Below are positions 23,173-34,900 of a DNA stretch of 64,000 bases, piece by piece. Position 1 is the first letter of the stretch, and each line of letters starts with the position of its first letter. The stretch spans positions 248,783-312,782 of the forward strand of contig QZLH01000002.1 of assembly GCA_003833135.1 (NCBI GenBank), written 5' to 3'. A model generated the notes under the pieces. The model saw nothing but the letters and a program-made list of their open reading frames with translations, was not told where the DNA came from and searched no databases. A program made the translations under genes and the position numbers. This DNA is from Oehlia diaphana (taxonomy: Eukaryota > Glomeromycota > Glomeromycetes > Glomerales > Glomeraceae).

Positions 23173-24821
23173 CATAATAATCATAATCATTATTCACCCA
23201 AAAGAAGGAAATAAATCTAGAGAAAATGAACTAATTAAATTTTTCATTGATTGATGCCCTCAAATGTAAGATGATAACTGAAACGCGTCAGATATCTCGG
23301 ATATCAATTTTTAAATAATTTCGTCATAATAATAAATAATACAATCATAATTTTATAATAAAATATGTACAAATCAAATTTCAATATACAACAAAGTGTT
23401 ATTGACTAGATAAATTCATTCACTACATTTGATAAATATATATAAATCCTAGAATCTAAGATTCATACTTCTTAAAAATGCAATCTTATCACCTGAGGTA
23501 CAACATATTTATTTTTTTTTTTCATTAGTTGATTTAACAATAAATTTGAAGTTCAACCTTTGATTATAAGGAGTAAATTCAAAGAAAATCGATATGAAAT
23601 AATATAATGATATAAACGAGTCTTATGTGTGTGTATTAAAAAGTTGATCATATGATATTTATATAAAATGCAAATTTAGTAATAATATCATATTCCGTAC
23701 GAATAAAATTCCGAGATAGTTTGTTCTATTCTTTATTTTATTTTATTTTATTTTTTTTTTCAAAAAAAAAAAAGTATCACTTTGTATTAACAAAATTTAT
23801 AAAAAGATAACGATTCACACGAAATATAACATTTAAAAAATTTCAGCATTCATTCATATCCACTTCCTATTAATTCTTAAGAATTTTCGACTTTTTTTCG
23901 ACTTTTAAAATGAGCTTCTTCAGAATAAGTGTTGCTCGTAACAAGAAAAAATTCGAGCCGCAGAATGATTGCCCCATGCAGTACAGTAAGCATAAAGGAA
24001 ACAACATTATTCTTTAAAAATACTCTTTTAACGTTCAATTATCTTCATATTTGAAAATAAGTGAATAATTTTTATTTGCATAAACATATAAGTACTTGAG
24101 TACTTGTTTGTGTGGTAATCCGATCATACAACATTCTTTTAAGATAGAATTGAGTCTTGTAACAACATTAATCCCAAATATCCTAATATTTTTTATTTTA
24201 CTATTTTACCTTTAAATTTCGTAATTTCCTTTTATAACAAAAATAAAAGAGACTTTCCCAAAACTAATTTTTATGAAATTCTTAAAAAGTTTGAGAGTTG
24301 TAAAAATAAATCGTTCGCTGTATTATACTACTATCTTTATTATATTCTTTCTTTGAGGTGCATTTACAATCAAGTTTTCTTTTGAACTTGCAAATCTACA
24401 TTTATTTTTCGTTCAGGAATATGTTAGTAAACTTTAAACAACAGGCAATACTTTTAAAAACATATTATAACTAACTGAATTGAATGTTATTACTTATAAT
24501 TTTAATAATATTTCGTAAAATAAATGCTATTTTAAAAATTAAATAAATTAATGCTTTTTATTAATATTTTGAGGAACACCCGTAGCATCTATTCTCCTAA
24601 TTTTTTAAAAAAATACATTTTTTTTGTATATCAGCAATATATTAATAGTTAAAATTAAGATTTTTAACAACTTTTATTATTTGTCTTTTTATTTTATGGC
24701 ATTTAATAAGCATTTAATAAGTGATATAAATATGTTGGAAAGAAACTACTACTTATAATGAATTTCTTGCCAAAATTTTACCTTTTTTATTAAAAAAAAA
24801 ACGTCATTCCATTTTTTTATA

Positions 24822-25791
24822 GCACGTCTGAAATGTGTGCCAGGTTGATGGCGCAGTGTGGCACAGTAATTTCAAAAAAATTCAAGTTAAAGATTTTATT
24901 TTTAATGTAAAGCTTTCAAATTTACACATTAGATGTATTTTCATCTGTTTTACAAAATTCACTTATAAATGAAAGGAGGTTTTGGAAGTAGNNNNNNNNN
25001 NNNNNNNNNNNNNNNNNNNNNNNNNNNNNNNNNNNNNNNNNNNNNNNNNNNNNNNNNNNNNNNNNNNNNNNNNNNNNNNNNNNNNNNNNNNNNNNNNNNN
25101 NNNNNNNNNNNNNNNNNNNNNNNNNNNNNNNNNNNNNNNNNNNNNNNNNNNNNNNNNNNNNNNNNNNNNNNNNNNNNNNNNNNNNNNNNNNNNNNNNNNN
25201 NNNNNNNNNNNNNNNNNNNNNNNNNNNNNNNNNNNNNNNNNNNNNNNNNNNNNNNNNNNNNNNNNNNNNNNNNNNNNNNNNNNNNNNNNNNNNNNNNNNN
25301 NNNNNNNNNNNNNNNNNNNNNNNNNNNNNNNNNNNNNNNNNNNNNNNNNNNNNNNNNNNNNNNNNNNNNNNNNNNNNNNNNNNNNNNNNNNNNNNNNNNN
25401 NNNNNNNNNNNNNNNNNNNNNNNNNNNNNNNNNNNNNNNNNNNNNNNNNNNNNNNNNNNNNNNNNNNNNNNNNNNNNNNNNNNNNNNNNNNNNNNNNNNN
25501 NNNNNNNNNNNNNNNNNNNNNNNNNNNNNNNNNNNNNNNNNNNNNNNNTATATAATAACCGATTTTATCGTCTTTGCCGATCATTTCCAAAATTGGATTT
25601 GTCGAAAAAACAGTTTTTGTTAAATAACTCGAAAATGGCCTTCTAAACCCCTTGTAAGTAAATTTGCAGAGCGGACGAAAATACATCTAGTGCAGGAATT
25701 TAAAGGTTTTATTTTAAATAAAAAAATTTTCAGTTTAATTTTTTTGGAAAAATTGCTGCGCCACACTGCGCCATCAACCTGGCAGACGTGC
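24822..25791. mobile_element. Mutator-like nonautonomous element with long TIRs and 9-bp TSD
   Basis: The ends are GCACGTCTG ... CAGACGTGC, and similarity between the inverted arms continues for about 150-170 bp (for example GCCAGGTTGATGGCGCAGTG and TAGATGTATTTTC in both). Immediately outside, TTTTTTATA occurs on both sides (24813-24821 and 25792-25800), a 9-bp target-site duplication. Long TIRs plus an 8-11-bp duplication are the hallmarks of Mutator-like elements. The interior is an assembly gap (24992-25548), so cargo or coding capacity is unknown. If the gap length is real the element is 970 bp. Confidence 0.75.
24992..25548. other. Assembly gap of 557 N
   Basis: Unresolved bases inside the Mutator-like element, probably because the facing inverted repeats defeated assembly. 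Apparent open frames crossing it are meaningless. Confidence 0.99.
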
Positions 25792-26035
25792 TTTTTTATA
25801 ATAGTAATGACCTGCAAAGTTAATCACATGACTTTTACATGATCCTTTTGCTACGGGAGTCCTTAATTTTTAATAATACAATTTTTTTAAAAAATTATTA
25901 TTTTTATTATTAATATAATAGATTCATTGCAAAAATTAATATTTTTACTAAATACTAATATGTAATGATGTAATGATTTTTAAAAACTCTTTGCAAATAT
26001 CGTTTTTTATTATACTTAAATAGTTAATAATTATA

Positions 26036-26149
26036 CACAGTGAAATTCGATATAATGGAACCATCCGTTCCCTTAGTAAAATTTGTCAAAAATCCGTTAT
26101 ATCAAGAATTCCGTTATATCGAGGTTCCGGTATATCGAATTTTACTGTG
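26036..26149. mobile_element. 114-bp Tc1/mariner-type MITE with TA duplication
   Basis: The terminal inverted repeats are CACAGTGAAATTCGATATAA (left) and its near-perfect complement ending TATCGAATTTTACTGTG (right), flanked by TA on both sides. The CAGT..AATTCGATATAA terminus resembles pogo/Tigger-type ends. Inside, ATCCGTTATATCAAG and TTCCGTTATATCGAG repeat the same motif. It is too short to code for anything. Confidence 0.7.
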
Positions 26150-27040
26150 TATTTCAAAAATCTGCACTTAATATTAAAAAGGATAATGAATTTTGAATTT
26201 TTCGGGCTTATGATTTGTCAGGATTGTGAGCGTCGGGTTTGTCGGCGGGATTTCGTAGTAAGTTCAATCGCGGATTAGATTATTCAATTAAACTGATTAA
26301 TCACTAATCCGACATCTTAATTCTTAACCGGTTAAATTTAAAAAATTTTTAATTTGCTAAATATAAAAAAAACGTTAAGAAGTATTATTAATATGTATTT
26401 ATTATTTGATAGGGAGTTGGGATGTTCGGATGATGATTAACTATTTCCGGTTTAACGTGACGCGTCCTTTTACCCTTTACAGGTTATTTTATAGTATATG
26501 AATGCAATTGTATAGCATAATAAAAAAATATCAGCACCGATGAAAAAGCATGATTCTATTTGACTATGAGATATGTAATATTATATTAAAATTTCAATGT
26601 TCAATGTTAATGGAAGAAAGAGAGAAAATTTTTTTTTTTCAAAGTTATTATTAATTATCATAAAGAATTATTTATCAGATGGAAATATACAGTATCTATT
26701 ATTTCATATTTCTCTTCAAAAAAAAAAAAAAAAAAAAAAAATACTGCGAAGATTGGCATCAAGACGTGCTCGATGAACAGAAGTATGATTTCCAGTATCT
26801 GAAAAAAGCCGCTCTCTTAGAATGGAGATTGTGGGAATATGGATAAAATTACTATTCGGGAAAATTTATTAAATGAATATATGACTACAAATAAATAAGT
26901 CATTACTACAACATAATATATATCTGATATGCTGCAGTTAAATTAAATTGCCTATTATACTATATATATTAAGATATTTATAGTTTAAACTAAAGTGTTG
27001 ATGATAAAATACTACGATCCTATCAAAAAGGCCTCCCAAA
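26150..27040. other. Intergenic stretch, no gene recognised
   Basis: AT-rich with a GC-richer patch near 26220-26290. No coding sequence or repeat structure was identified. Confidence 0.35.
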
Positions 27041-27289
27041 AAGTGCCACCCATATAATTACGCATTGCACCATGCCGCTACTACAACCAATAATATAGGA
27101 AGCGGAACCCGTTGTGAATCCGGAGCAAAAAAAAAGACAAAACTAAAATTTGCGATTTTATTGGCTAACGATCGAGAAACCACAAGTTTTTCATATTTCG
27201 TAAAAAATATTGTTTATTCCCATTATTCAAAGAAATTCAATGATTTGTTACAGTATCATTCTGTTCGTGAAATGTTTTATTTTAACTAA
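27041..27289 (+). other. Orphan coding-like fragment
   Basis: An open stretch of 82 codons without an ATG reads KCHPYNYALHHAATTTNNIG, then RCESGAKKKTKLKF and a Tyr/Phe-rich tail ending in stop. Composition is protein-like and not homopolymeric, but no family, start or upstream exon was recognised. It may be a transposon remnant. Confidence 0.2.
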
Positions 27290-27406
27290 TACAGTTTCCG
27301 GCATATATCCGTGATAATAATATATATATAAATAGCTATGATAATATAGATAAATAGAATTCAAACTATTGTAAAAAATTTACTTTTTTATATCGTTATT
27401 AATGTA

Positions 27407-28940
27407 TTATTTTTTGCCAAGTGGAGGAAAATTTGAATTATAATGAGGATTTGTAACATTTTTTGAATTATTATTATTATCTTTTCCTCTATTTCCCCAA
27501 GTATCTCCTCTATCATCGTTATCACCATGATTTCCTCTTTGATAGTTTCCGCCACGTCCATTTCCCCCTCTTCCTCTATTTCCCCAAGTATCTCCTCTAT
27601 CATCGCCACGTCCACTTCCACGATTTCCCCCTCTTCCTCTATTTACCCAAGCATTTCCTCTATAACTACTACCACTATTACCATCACCACTACCACCACT
27701 ACCGCCAAAATTTCTTCCTTGATAGTTTTCACCACTTACTCTTCCATAACTTTCCCCTCCTCTTCCCCTATATGGTCTTCTTTTTCCACGTTCTCCTCTT
27801 TCTCTTTCACCTTGTCTAAAAACACTTTTAGGAATCTCATCAAGTTTTCTCATAACATTTTTAATATCATCTTCACTACAATCATTAATTTCTTGTGGTT
27901 TAACATTTAAAATTCTTTCAAAACCTTCATTATAGTTAGGTAACTTATACATTTGTTTAAAGGTTTCTAAAATATTTAAACCTTTACTACCATGTACTTG
28001 AGTAGGATGATGTTCTCTGGCTAATATACGCTTTTCACAAATTTCAAATGGTGTATCCAAAATTATCGCATCTATTGACAATTTATGTTGATACGCTATA
28101 TTTATCCATATCTTACGTTGATCTTTGTCAAAGTTACATCTATCTACTATTACATTTTTTCCCTGTAATATTAAAAGAATAAGTAAGAAAAATGAAATAT
28201 GGTAATTATGGTGTAATAATAATATTATAATTATTATATAATTCACCTTTTTAAGTTGTGCTTTTAAAATCTCTTCACATGCTTGTCGACTTCCTAAATC
28301 ATCTTGATTTACTCTAAACCAAATCTACAAATTTATATAAAAAATTTATTATATCACTTTTTTTTCATGACGAATTATATATAATTTAGAAACTTACATG
28401 ATCAATTTGACATAATTTTTTAGAAAAAGTTGATTTACCAGACCCAGGTACTCCAACACAAACTAAAATTCTTTGCTTCGGTTTATCAATCTCGTTAGTA
28501 TCCTTTAATGTATCTTTTTCATCTACATTTACTAATGAATTCCCTTTATCAGTTTCGTTAGCATCTTTTAATATATTCTTTTTATCATCATTTGACAATA
28601 AATTATCTTCAATAATTTCATTAGCATCCTTTAATGTACCTTTTTCTTCATCATTTGCTAAAGAATTATCCTTATTAATTTCTTTAGTTTCCGTTAATGT
28701 ATCTTCATTATTTGCTAATGGATTATCTTTATTAATTTCATTAATATCCTTTAATGTATCTTCTTCATTTACAAAAACATTATCCTTATCAATTTCGTTA
28801 ACATCCTTTAATGTATTAATTACTTCTACATTGTTTTTAAATATTTTTTCTTCATTAACACAAATTTCCGTCAAATTTTTCAAATTATCATCGGATGATT
28901 GAATATCATCAATAGATTCTTTACCAGTTTTTAAACTCAT
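27407..28940 (-). CDS. P-loop polynucleotide-kinase-like ATPase with RG-rich tail
   Basis: Three exons (28940-28398, 28324-28247, 28162-27407) join in frame to give 458 residues. Residues about 45-155 are degenerate tandem repeats of 20-26 residues of the type TLKDxNEIDKDN. The kinase core follows: Walker A GVPGSGKST (163-171), a WFRVNQDDLGSRQACE block (about 183-198), NVIVDRCNFDKDQRKIWI (210-227) and later RILAREHHPT. This is the AAA_33/PNK-type domain also found fused to aprataxin-like HIT proteins in plants and animals (family knowledge), which phosphorylates or processes nucleic-acid ends. The C-terminal about 100 residues are RGG/RGN-rich (an RNA-binding type of low complexity). No HIT or zinc-finger domain is visible. 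The RNA or DNA substrate is unknown. A nuclear or RNP location is inferred. Confidence 0.8.
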
Positions 28941-29118
28941 AACAAAAAAGAATGAAAGAATTATTTTGTTTTTTATTTATTTATTTTTTTGTTATTATTA
29001 TTATTTCAGGAAAAAAAAGATCTCTTATATATGTATTGAAGATCAATTTTATGTTACGTTGAGTAATACTGTACAACCCCAATATCGGAAAAGTTTTTCC
29101 ATTGATTTATAATATATC

Positions 29119-29580
29119 TAGGGATGGCACGTGATTTAAAACAAGATGTTTTAAAACAATTAAAATCAGTTTTTTATTGTTTTTATTTGTTTTAAAACAT
29201 TGATCGGCATGATTATTGCGTAATTCTCGTGGTAAGCACTTTGAAAAAGCTACGTAAAACACCTCGTCAAAAGTGTAGTTATTGATTTAATTAATCGATT
29301 AAAAGATCATTTGATAAAATATAAGATTTATTTAACGAATAGTAGAGGATCGCTAGTATCACTAAGCTATTACAAAAAATAAAATTCCCAACAAGGTCGG
29401 TCTGGCTATACTCTAAATATATAGTATATGATAAAGTAAATTTTTATTGCAAATATGTATAACGTAGTAAAGGCTGGTAAAATGCTTAATGTTTTAAAAC
29501 ATGTTTAAAACATGTTTTAAACCGCAAAACATGTTTTAAAACGCCAAAATTGTTTTAAAACATGTTTTTTGCCATCCCTA
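29119..29580. mobile_element. 462-bp hAT-type nonautonomous element with 8-bp TSD
   Basis: It begins TAGGGATGGCA and ends with the exact inverse TGCCATCCCTA. AATATATC is present immediately on both sides (29111-29118 and 29581-29588). Perfect 11-bp ends with an 8-bp duplication fit the hAT superfamily. Subterminal regions are crowded with TGTTTTAAAACA-type palindromes, typical of transposase-binding subterminal repeats. No transposase is encoded. The duplication is perfect, so the insertion may be fairly young. Confidence 0.8.
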
Positions 29581-29588
29581 AATATATC

Positions 29589-29946
29589 ATTCTTACTAAT
29601 AGGATATCCATTTATGTGCGACTGAAGTATGAACAGATAAACAGGTCGATCTTACATGATGATAATATTCTAAATAACGCGTGTAAAAAGTAGCTAGGGA
29701 TTAAAATTATCATAATTCTAAGTTCGGTATATACTCTTAGGTATTTTAGATCTTTCTCAAAATTCATATCTATGATAGATTTATGGAATTTCAGAGACTT
29801 TAATATAATTAATATTATTAAAAAGTACATCATTTATCAAAAGACTTATATTACATATCAAATTCAATAAAACCATTATCTTCGCGTATATTAGTATGGA
29901 ATGTTTGATGTGAATTGTATGACTTCATATCAGTAGATGAGAAAAT
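29589..29946. other. Intergenic stretch, nothing recognised
   Basis: No coding sequence, repeat or RNA gene seen. Confidence 0.4.
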
Positions 29947-30158
29947 TTTTATTCTTTTTTTATCTCATCCTCTTCCCTTCCTCGTTTGCCCTTCCCTTCC
30001 CTCTTTCACCTTCCTTCTCGTCTTTCCTCTCACTTTCCTCTCTCTCTCCCTACCTTCTCCTCACATCTCCTTTTCTCATACTTTTCTCTTTACATTTCTT
30101 TCCACTCTTTTCTCTCAACCTTCCTTCTCTTACTCTTTCACACCCTTTCCTTTTCCCA
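29947..30158. repeat. About 210-bp polypyrimidine (CT) tract
   Basis: The plus strand is almost entirely C and T, with motifs such as CTTCCCTTCC, CTCTCTCTCCC and TTTCTCTC, in an otherwise AT-balanced region. Such tracts can adopt triplex structures. The two overlapping open frames here (Ser/Leu/Phe/Pro only) are by-products of composition. Confidence 0.85.
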
Positions 30159-31959
30159 CTGATCGATGTTGTTACACCTCAACGTTAGTGATCAGGTGGT
30201 AACAAGTCTCAAAAAGCCTTGGCTAAGACAGTAACAACGGAGAGAATCTGTCTTTAAATATTCAAATTTTTTTGTATGTAAGATATGGTATGCTAAGTAA
30301 TTGTTGGACATATAGACCTGAAGTTATGCTGTTACTAGCGGCAGAGAACCGGAAGCGTACCGTGGCCATTATAGATTACGAGCCGGGCAATAATTTGTGA
30401 AGGACATATTCTTGTTATTAGAAAGCATTTATGCATTTTATTACATTCTTTGCTTATATTATTCTATTGTCATATCAGTTGTATAAACATGGAAGAAAAA
30501 GATGCCCTTTGTTTATGGACAGAAAAGAATCCTTTATAGTAAAACGCTTTAATTAAAGAGTAGTTTGTACTTATTTTTGTTAAATGATCCATTTTATAAA
30601 CAATCTAATTTAGATTTGGATCCATCAGTAACATTTATTCAAGCGTATGAAGATAGTAGGACGTTTTCTCCAAATATTGATTACTGAGATATAACAGTAC
30701 ACGTATTTTACATTTAATAGTTTTAAATCACAGCGTATAAAGGAGTAATTTTTTTAGTGTACGGTGTTAGTAAAGTTAAAATGTATAAATAAGAAACATT
30801 AAATAAATTTTATTCGCTGAGACCACGGGAGAAAACTCGTATTCATTCATTGTATAAAATTTAAATTTCATTTGTTTTTTCGTTTAAAGCTTTCTTATTA
30901 ATTATTAAAATGAATATATAATCTCGATTCGTATTCAAGAATTGAACTCTCCCCGATTAATAATTATTATATGAATGCCGAAGGATTTCCATTAATAGCT
31001 AAGCTAGTATGCTCAAAACTTGTCATTAAGTGTGTTTAACTAATAAATGCCAAATTTAAAGTTGTTGAGGTTACGAATATTACTTCGTCTTTTATATACT
31101 ATAGAATAGTATCTAAATCGACTACTTTATCTGCGACTACTTCATAAGTGAAATTTCACGAGTTAAAACACTTTTAAATCATGACTGATTAATGACATAA
31201 GCGAAAGAGGCGTAATATTATAAAATCAAAGTGTGTAGACATGACACAAAAGATTGTCCTAGCAATTACTTTGGCAATTCGTGTTTCCCAAAATTTCTTT
31301 GCAGGTTCAACATTTTCGAGTGATCTTATTAATATTTTAGAATTATCAACTAATTCAAATTTAAGTCAGAGTATCCTTGGCGTACTACATAAGTTATGTA
31401 ATGGATGTATTTGTACCTCGAGTTCAGAAAGAAGTGCAAATACCGAGAGCCAGTTTTTATTGGCGTGTCAAATGATTATTTTTTTTCCACAGTTGAGAAT
31501 TTGATTCTTTTGAATAAATAATCTTTGTTCTTTCATAATCTTCAAAAAAAATTGACAAATTGTACTCCCTCCTTTGCTTACTTTTCTCCACTGTTACTTT
31601 CGTAACAAAATCATCCGTTGTATAAGCTTTCTAATTTAATTTGAACACAGAGGTATTGATGGATAATATATTATAATATAAAGTTAGAAATATGATATAT
31701 TTGATATCTTTGGAAATTGAAAGGCAGTTAGAAATATTTTTGCCCGCTTTGAAATTATTCCCTATCTATAATCTAATGAAAAAAGAATATCATAAATATC
31801 ATCGATTACGCAGATCAAAAATTTGACAAATTAAACAGTAACCGCAAATTGTTAAAATAGGAAGGTTTTGAATAGAGGTTATAATCAAAATATTTTTATA
31901 CCTATTTTTTAGAAACTATTTTTTATTCATTATTTAAAAATTTTATTTAAGTGGAAAAT
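30159..31959. other. Intergenic region with one doubtful open frame
   Basis: No recognised gene. The ATG frame 31241-31504 (+, 87 codons, MTQKIVLAITLAIRVSQNFF start) has a mildly hydrophobic N-terminus but no family signature. I do not call it a gene. Confidence 0.35.
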
Positions 31960-34900
31960 TTATATTACAAGTTTTTTTAAGATTGTATCATAACTAAATG
32001 AATCATCGTCTAATAAATTCAAAATTTCGTCATTTGGAATATATTCCTTTAATCCAGTTAAAATTGAATATAATACAAAATGATGTTTAAACTCTGTTAT
32101 CGAAAATTCTCTGCTCATGTCAAGAAGTTTTGATAACCTTTTTATAATCTATAAAATAAGTACGTAAATAAAAATTATAAGAGAGAGATCCAGAATAAAA
32201 TCAGAACACATACCTGTTTTTGAACAGATTCAATTCCGTTATCTTTTGCTTCAGATGAATTCGTAAATTCTCTTAATATTAAAGATGATGATGTTTTAAT
32301 CTTAACAGCATTTTGCATAACATTTTCGAATTTTTCATCCCATAATTCATAAAATTTTGATGTGCTTAAATCATTAAACTGATTTAATCCGCCCGAATAT
32401 TCTTCAAAACTTAAGGTTACTAATCCATTTAATACTACCTTAACTCCATATTCTAATAATTTACCTCTAACTAATTTGTCCTTTTGTGGTATACTTGCTA
32501 CGACTATCAAAACATCTAATATCCTTATTAACCAATCTAGCTTCACTTTTTTCTCGATTTTATTATTAGATTTATAGATATGGACATGAATAGCACGAAG
32601 AATCCACGAAAATGATAAAGATGGTGTCATTACATCAACACTTTGTGAATCTTCTGAAATAATACCAAAGGTACTCAAGCATTTCTCTAATAATTGTGTA
32701 AAATATTTAGTTGCATCTATACGTCCTAACTCAGACATGGTACTTATAGTAAGTGCGTATTTTCCAAGTTCGTCATTATTCTTAGGTGGGGGGAGAGAGA
32801 TTGTTGAAAAATCATCGATATTGCTACAAATTTGTACTGCTAGACGAATAACATATGCTTGTGTTTTGGAAGTTGGAGATGGTATTGCATTATAAGCACT
32901 TTTTAATAAAGCAAGCAAATCTTGCTGAAGTGTTATAGCAGCAGATGATGCGTTACTCATATTTTTTGTTGTCAAATAATCATTCATCGTTGTAAGAAAT
33001 TTAATTTGTAATTCCTAAAAAAATTAAATTAATGTTATTACAAAGAATACAAATTCAAAAATCATAAAGTATATTTTTACCTCCATCTTTGGATTTCCTA
33101 ACTTCTCGATATTATCAAATAAACACGTTATTATTTCATTTGTAATTTTAAATATCCTCGAATTTGGTATAAATACTTTTTTCATAATTTTTTCCATACC
33201 TCGCTTTTGAATAAGTTTTGTAATTACTTGATTACCTTTGTCAACTTTTTCAAATCCACAAAGTTCTAGAATTTTACCAAGTCCTTCACCAACAAGCAAT
33301 TTTCCATATTCCATATCATTAAATCCATCATCTTCACTCATTAGTATTTCCGGAAGACCATTCAATGCATATAAAAGAAATTCAATTAATGAAGTTGAAT
33401 GATCGCAATGTCGAATAGCCAATAAAACACTTTGATAATGTAAATTATATTTTTTAAAAAACGGAGTATTAAATTTTTTAAGAGGAGGAAACCAATTAAC
33501 TGAAGGTAGTACCAAGTTTACAGTTGAAAAAGATTTAATGATCAAGCTGCCAAATTCAACTGATGCTAAGGATGCAATATTTCCTTCTAAAAATAGTAAT
33601 AACAAATAAGTAAGTTAAATTGAAAACTATCAAAAAAGAACGGAAAAAAAGAACATTACTCCGAGAAATTTCAACAAGTTCATCAAATAGAGCCCTTAAA
33701 TAACTTGTTGACGGTAACCTTGAATAATCTTTTGCTTCCGAGCTACTTGTTTCTATAAATTCGTTTCCTATTTCCGAAATTTTCTCTATAACTTGCATTA
33801 AACAAGCCAAAACAACTGTGGCTAGTCTTCCACCTTTTACATCAATCATAGATTGCTGACCAAGTCCAGCGATATTTTGCAAAATATCTACAACTTGTAT
33901 CATCATCGTCAAGAAAGACGAATTAAGGAAAAATGAATTTGTAGTTTGTGAAAAAGAAAAAATTTTTACGCCAAATAAAGATCCTAAAGTTATAATTGCA
34001 GCATGACGTTTTGCCATATTAGCGTTTGAAGATGTTAAAACATCAATTTGTAAACGCACTTGAGAATAAAACGCAGAAAGATAACGGGATGATTCTTTTA
34101 TTGAAAGAACAGATAGTAAAATATGAGAATACACTTGCGAAAAATGGAAATAATATCCCGTCCATTCATACTAATCACAAAAATAAAGTATAATAATACA
34201 TTAATTTTTTTTAAAAATATATGTACAATAAATTTCAAACCTTACCTCAGTGTCTGCAATTTTTATAGCTTTTTCAAAGATATCAATAATTTCAAAAATC
34301 TCTTTGTCGGATCCTTTGCCTATGGAAAAACCAACAAACCACGCGGAACCAGCAATTGTACTCTTGATATTTTCATCTATTGTACCCCCACTATTTACAA
34401 ATTCTTTTAAATCTGATAAACATTTATGATAAATTTGTTCTGCTTTTTCTTCTTCTTCGCGATCAATATTTGATAATCCGAGTAAGACACCAAAAGCAGG
34501 ATTAATTTGTGGCGTATTTGTTTGATTATAAGACAATAATGGTGAAGATAGAAAATCAGCAAGAAAAGTGATCGTTTGAGAACAAACATTAGATATCTTT
34601 ATTGGAGACGACGCAAGATGAGACAAAAGAACTCCAAGAGAAAATCCTGCTCCAAATAAAGTCCATCCTGACATGGCACTTTATAAAAGATGAATTCAAC
34701 ATTTAGACTTCTGTTTTAGAAAATAACATTAAGATGTTTATGAAACTCACCTCTCGTCTACTTCACTTAATTTCATAACTAAATTATCAATAATTTCGCT
34801 AACTAACTTTTCATCTGTCATAACTAAGGTAGACAAGTGGCCTAAAGCCATCATTACGCTGAATTGAACCTCGTCATTTGTTTTATCTTGATTCTGCTTA

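Larger units (their letters stand above)
22161..24812. other. Gene-poor AT-rich region
   Basis: No convincing gene. A 36-codon frame at about 23908 (MSFFRISVARNKKKFEPQND) is followed by a possible donor, but no matching downstream exon was found. The tandem and inverted repeats here are listed separately. Confidence 0.4.

Noticed and set aside
23908..24015. Short frame MSFFRISVARNKKKFEPQND with a possible donor
   Set aside because: No downstream exon or homologous family could be identified.
24922..25686. Open frames spanning the run of N on both strands
   Set aside because: Unknown bases simply lack stop codons; the flanks are transposon inverted repeats.
27463..27910. Long plus-strand frames rich in Tyr/His/Phe or Ser/Thr/Ile
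   Set aside because: They are the antisense of the RG-rich exon of the minus-strand P-loop gene.
29915..30202. Two overlapping frames of Ser/Leu/Phe/Pro
   Set aside because: They are by-products of the CT tract with no domain or start context.
31241..31504. 87-codon plus-strand frame with hydrophobic start
   Set aside because: No family signature or clear signal peptide, and it sits alone in an AT-rich gap.
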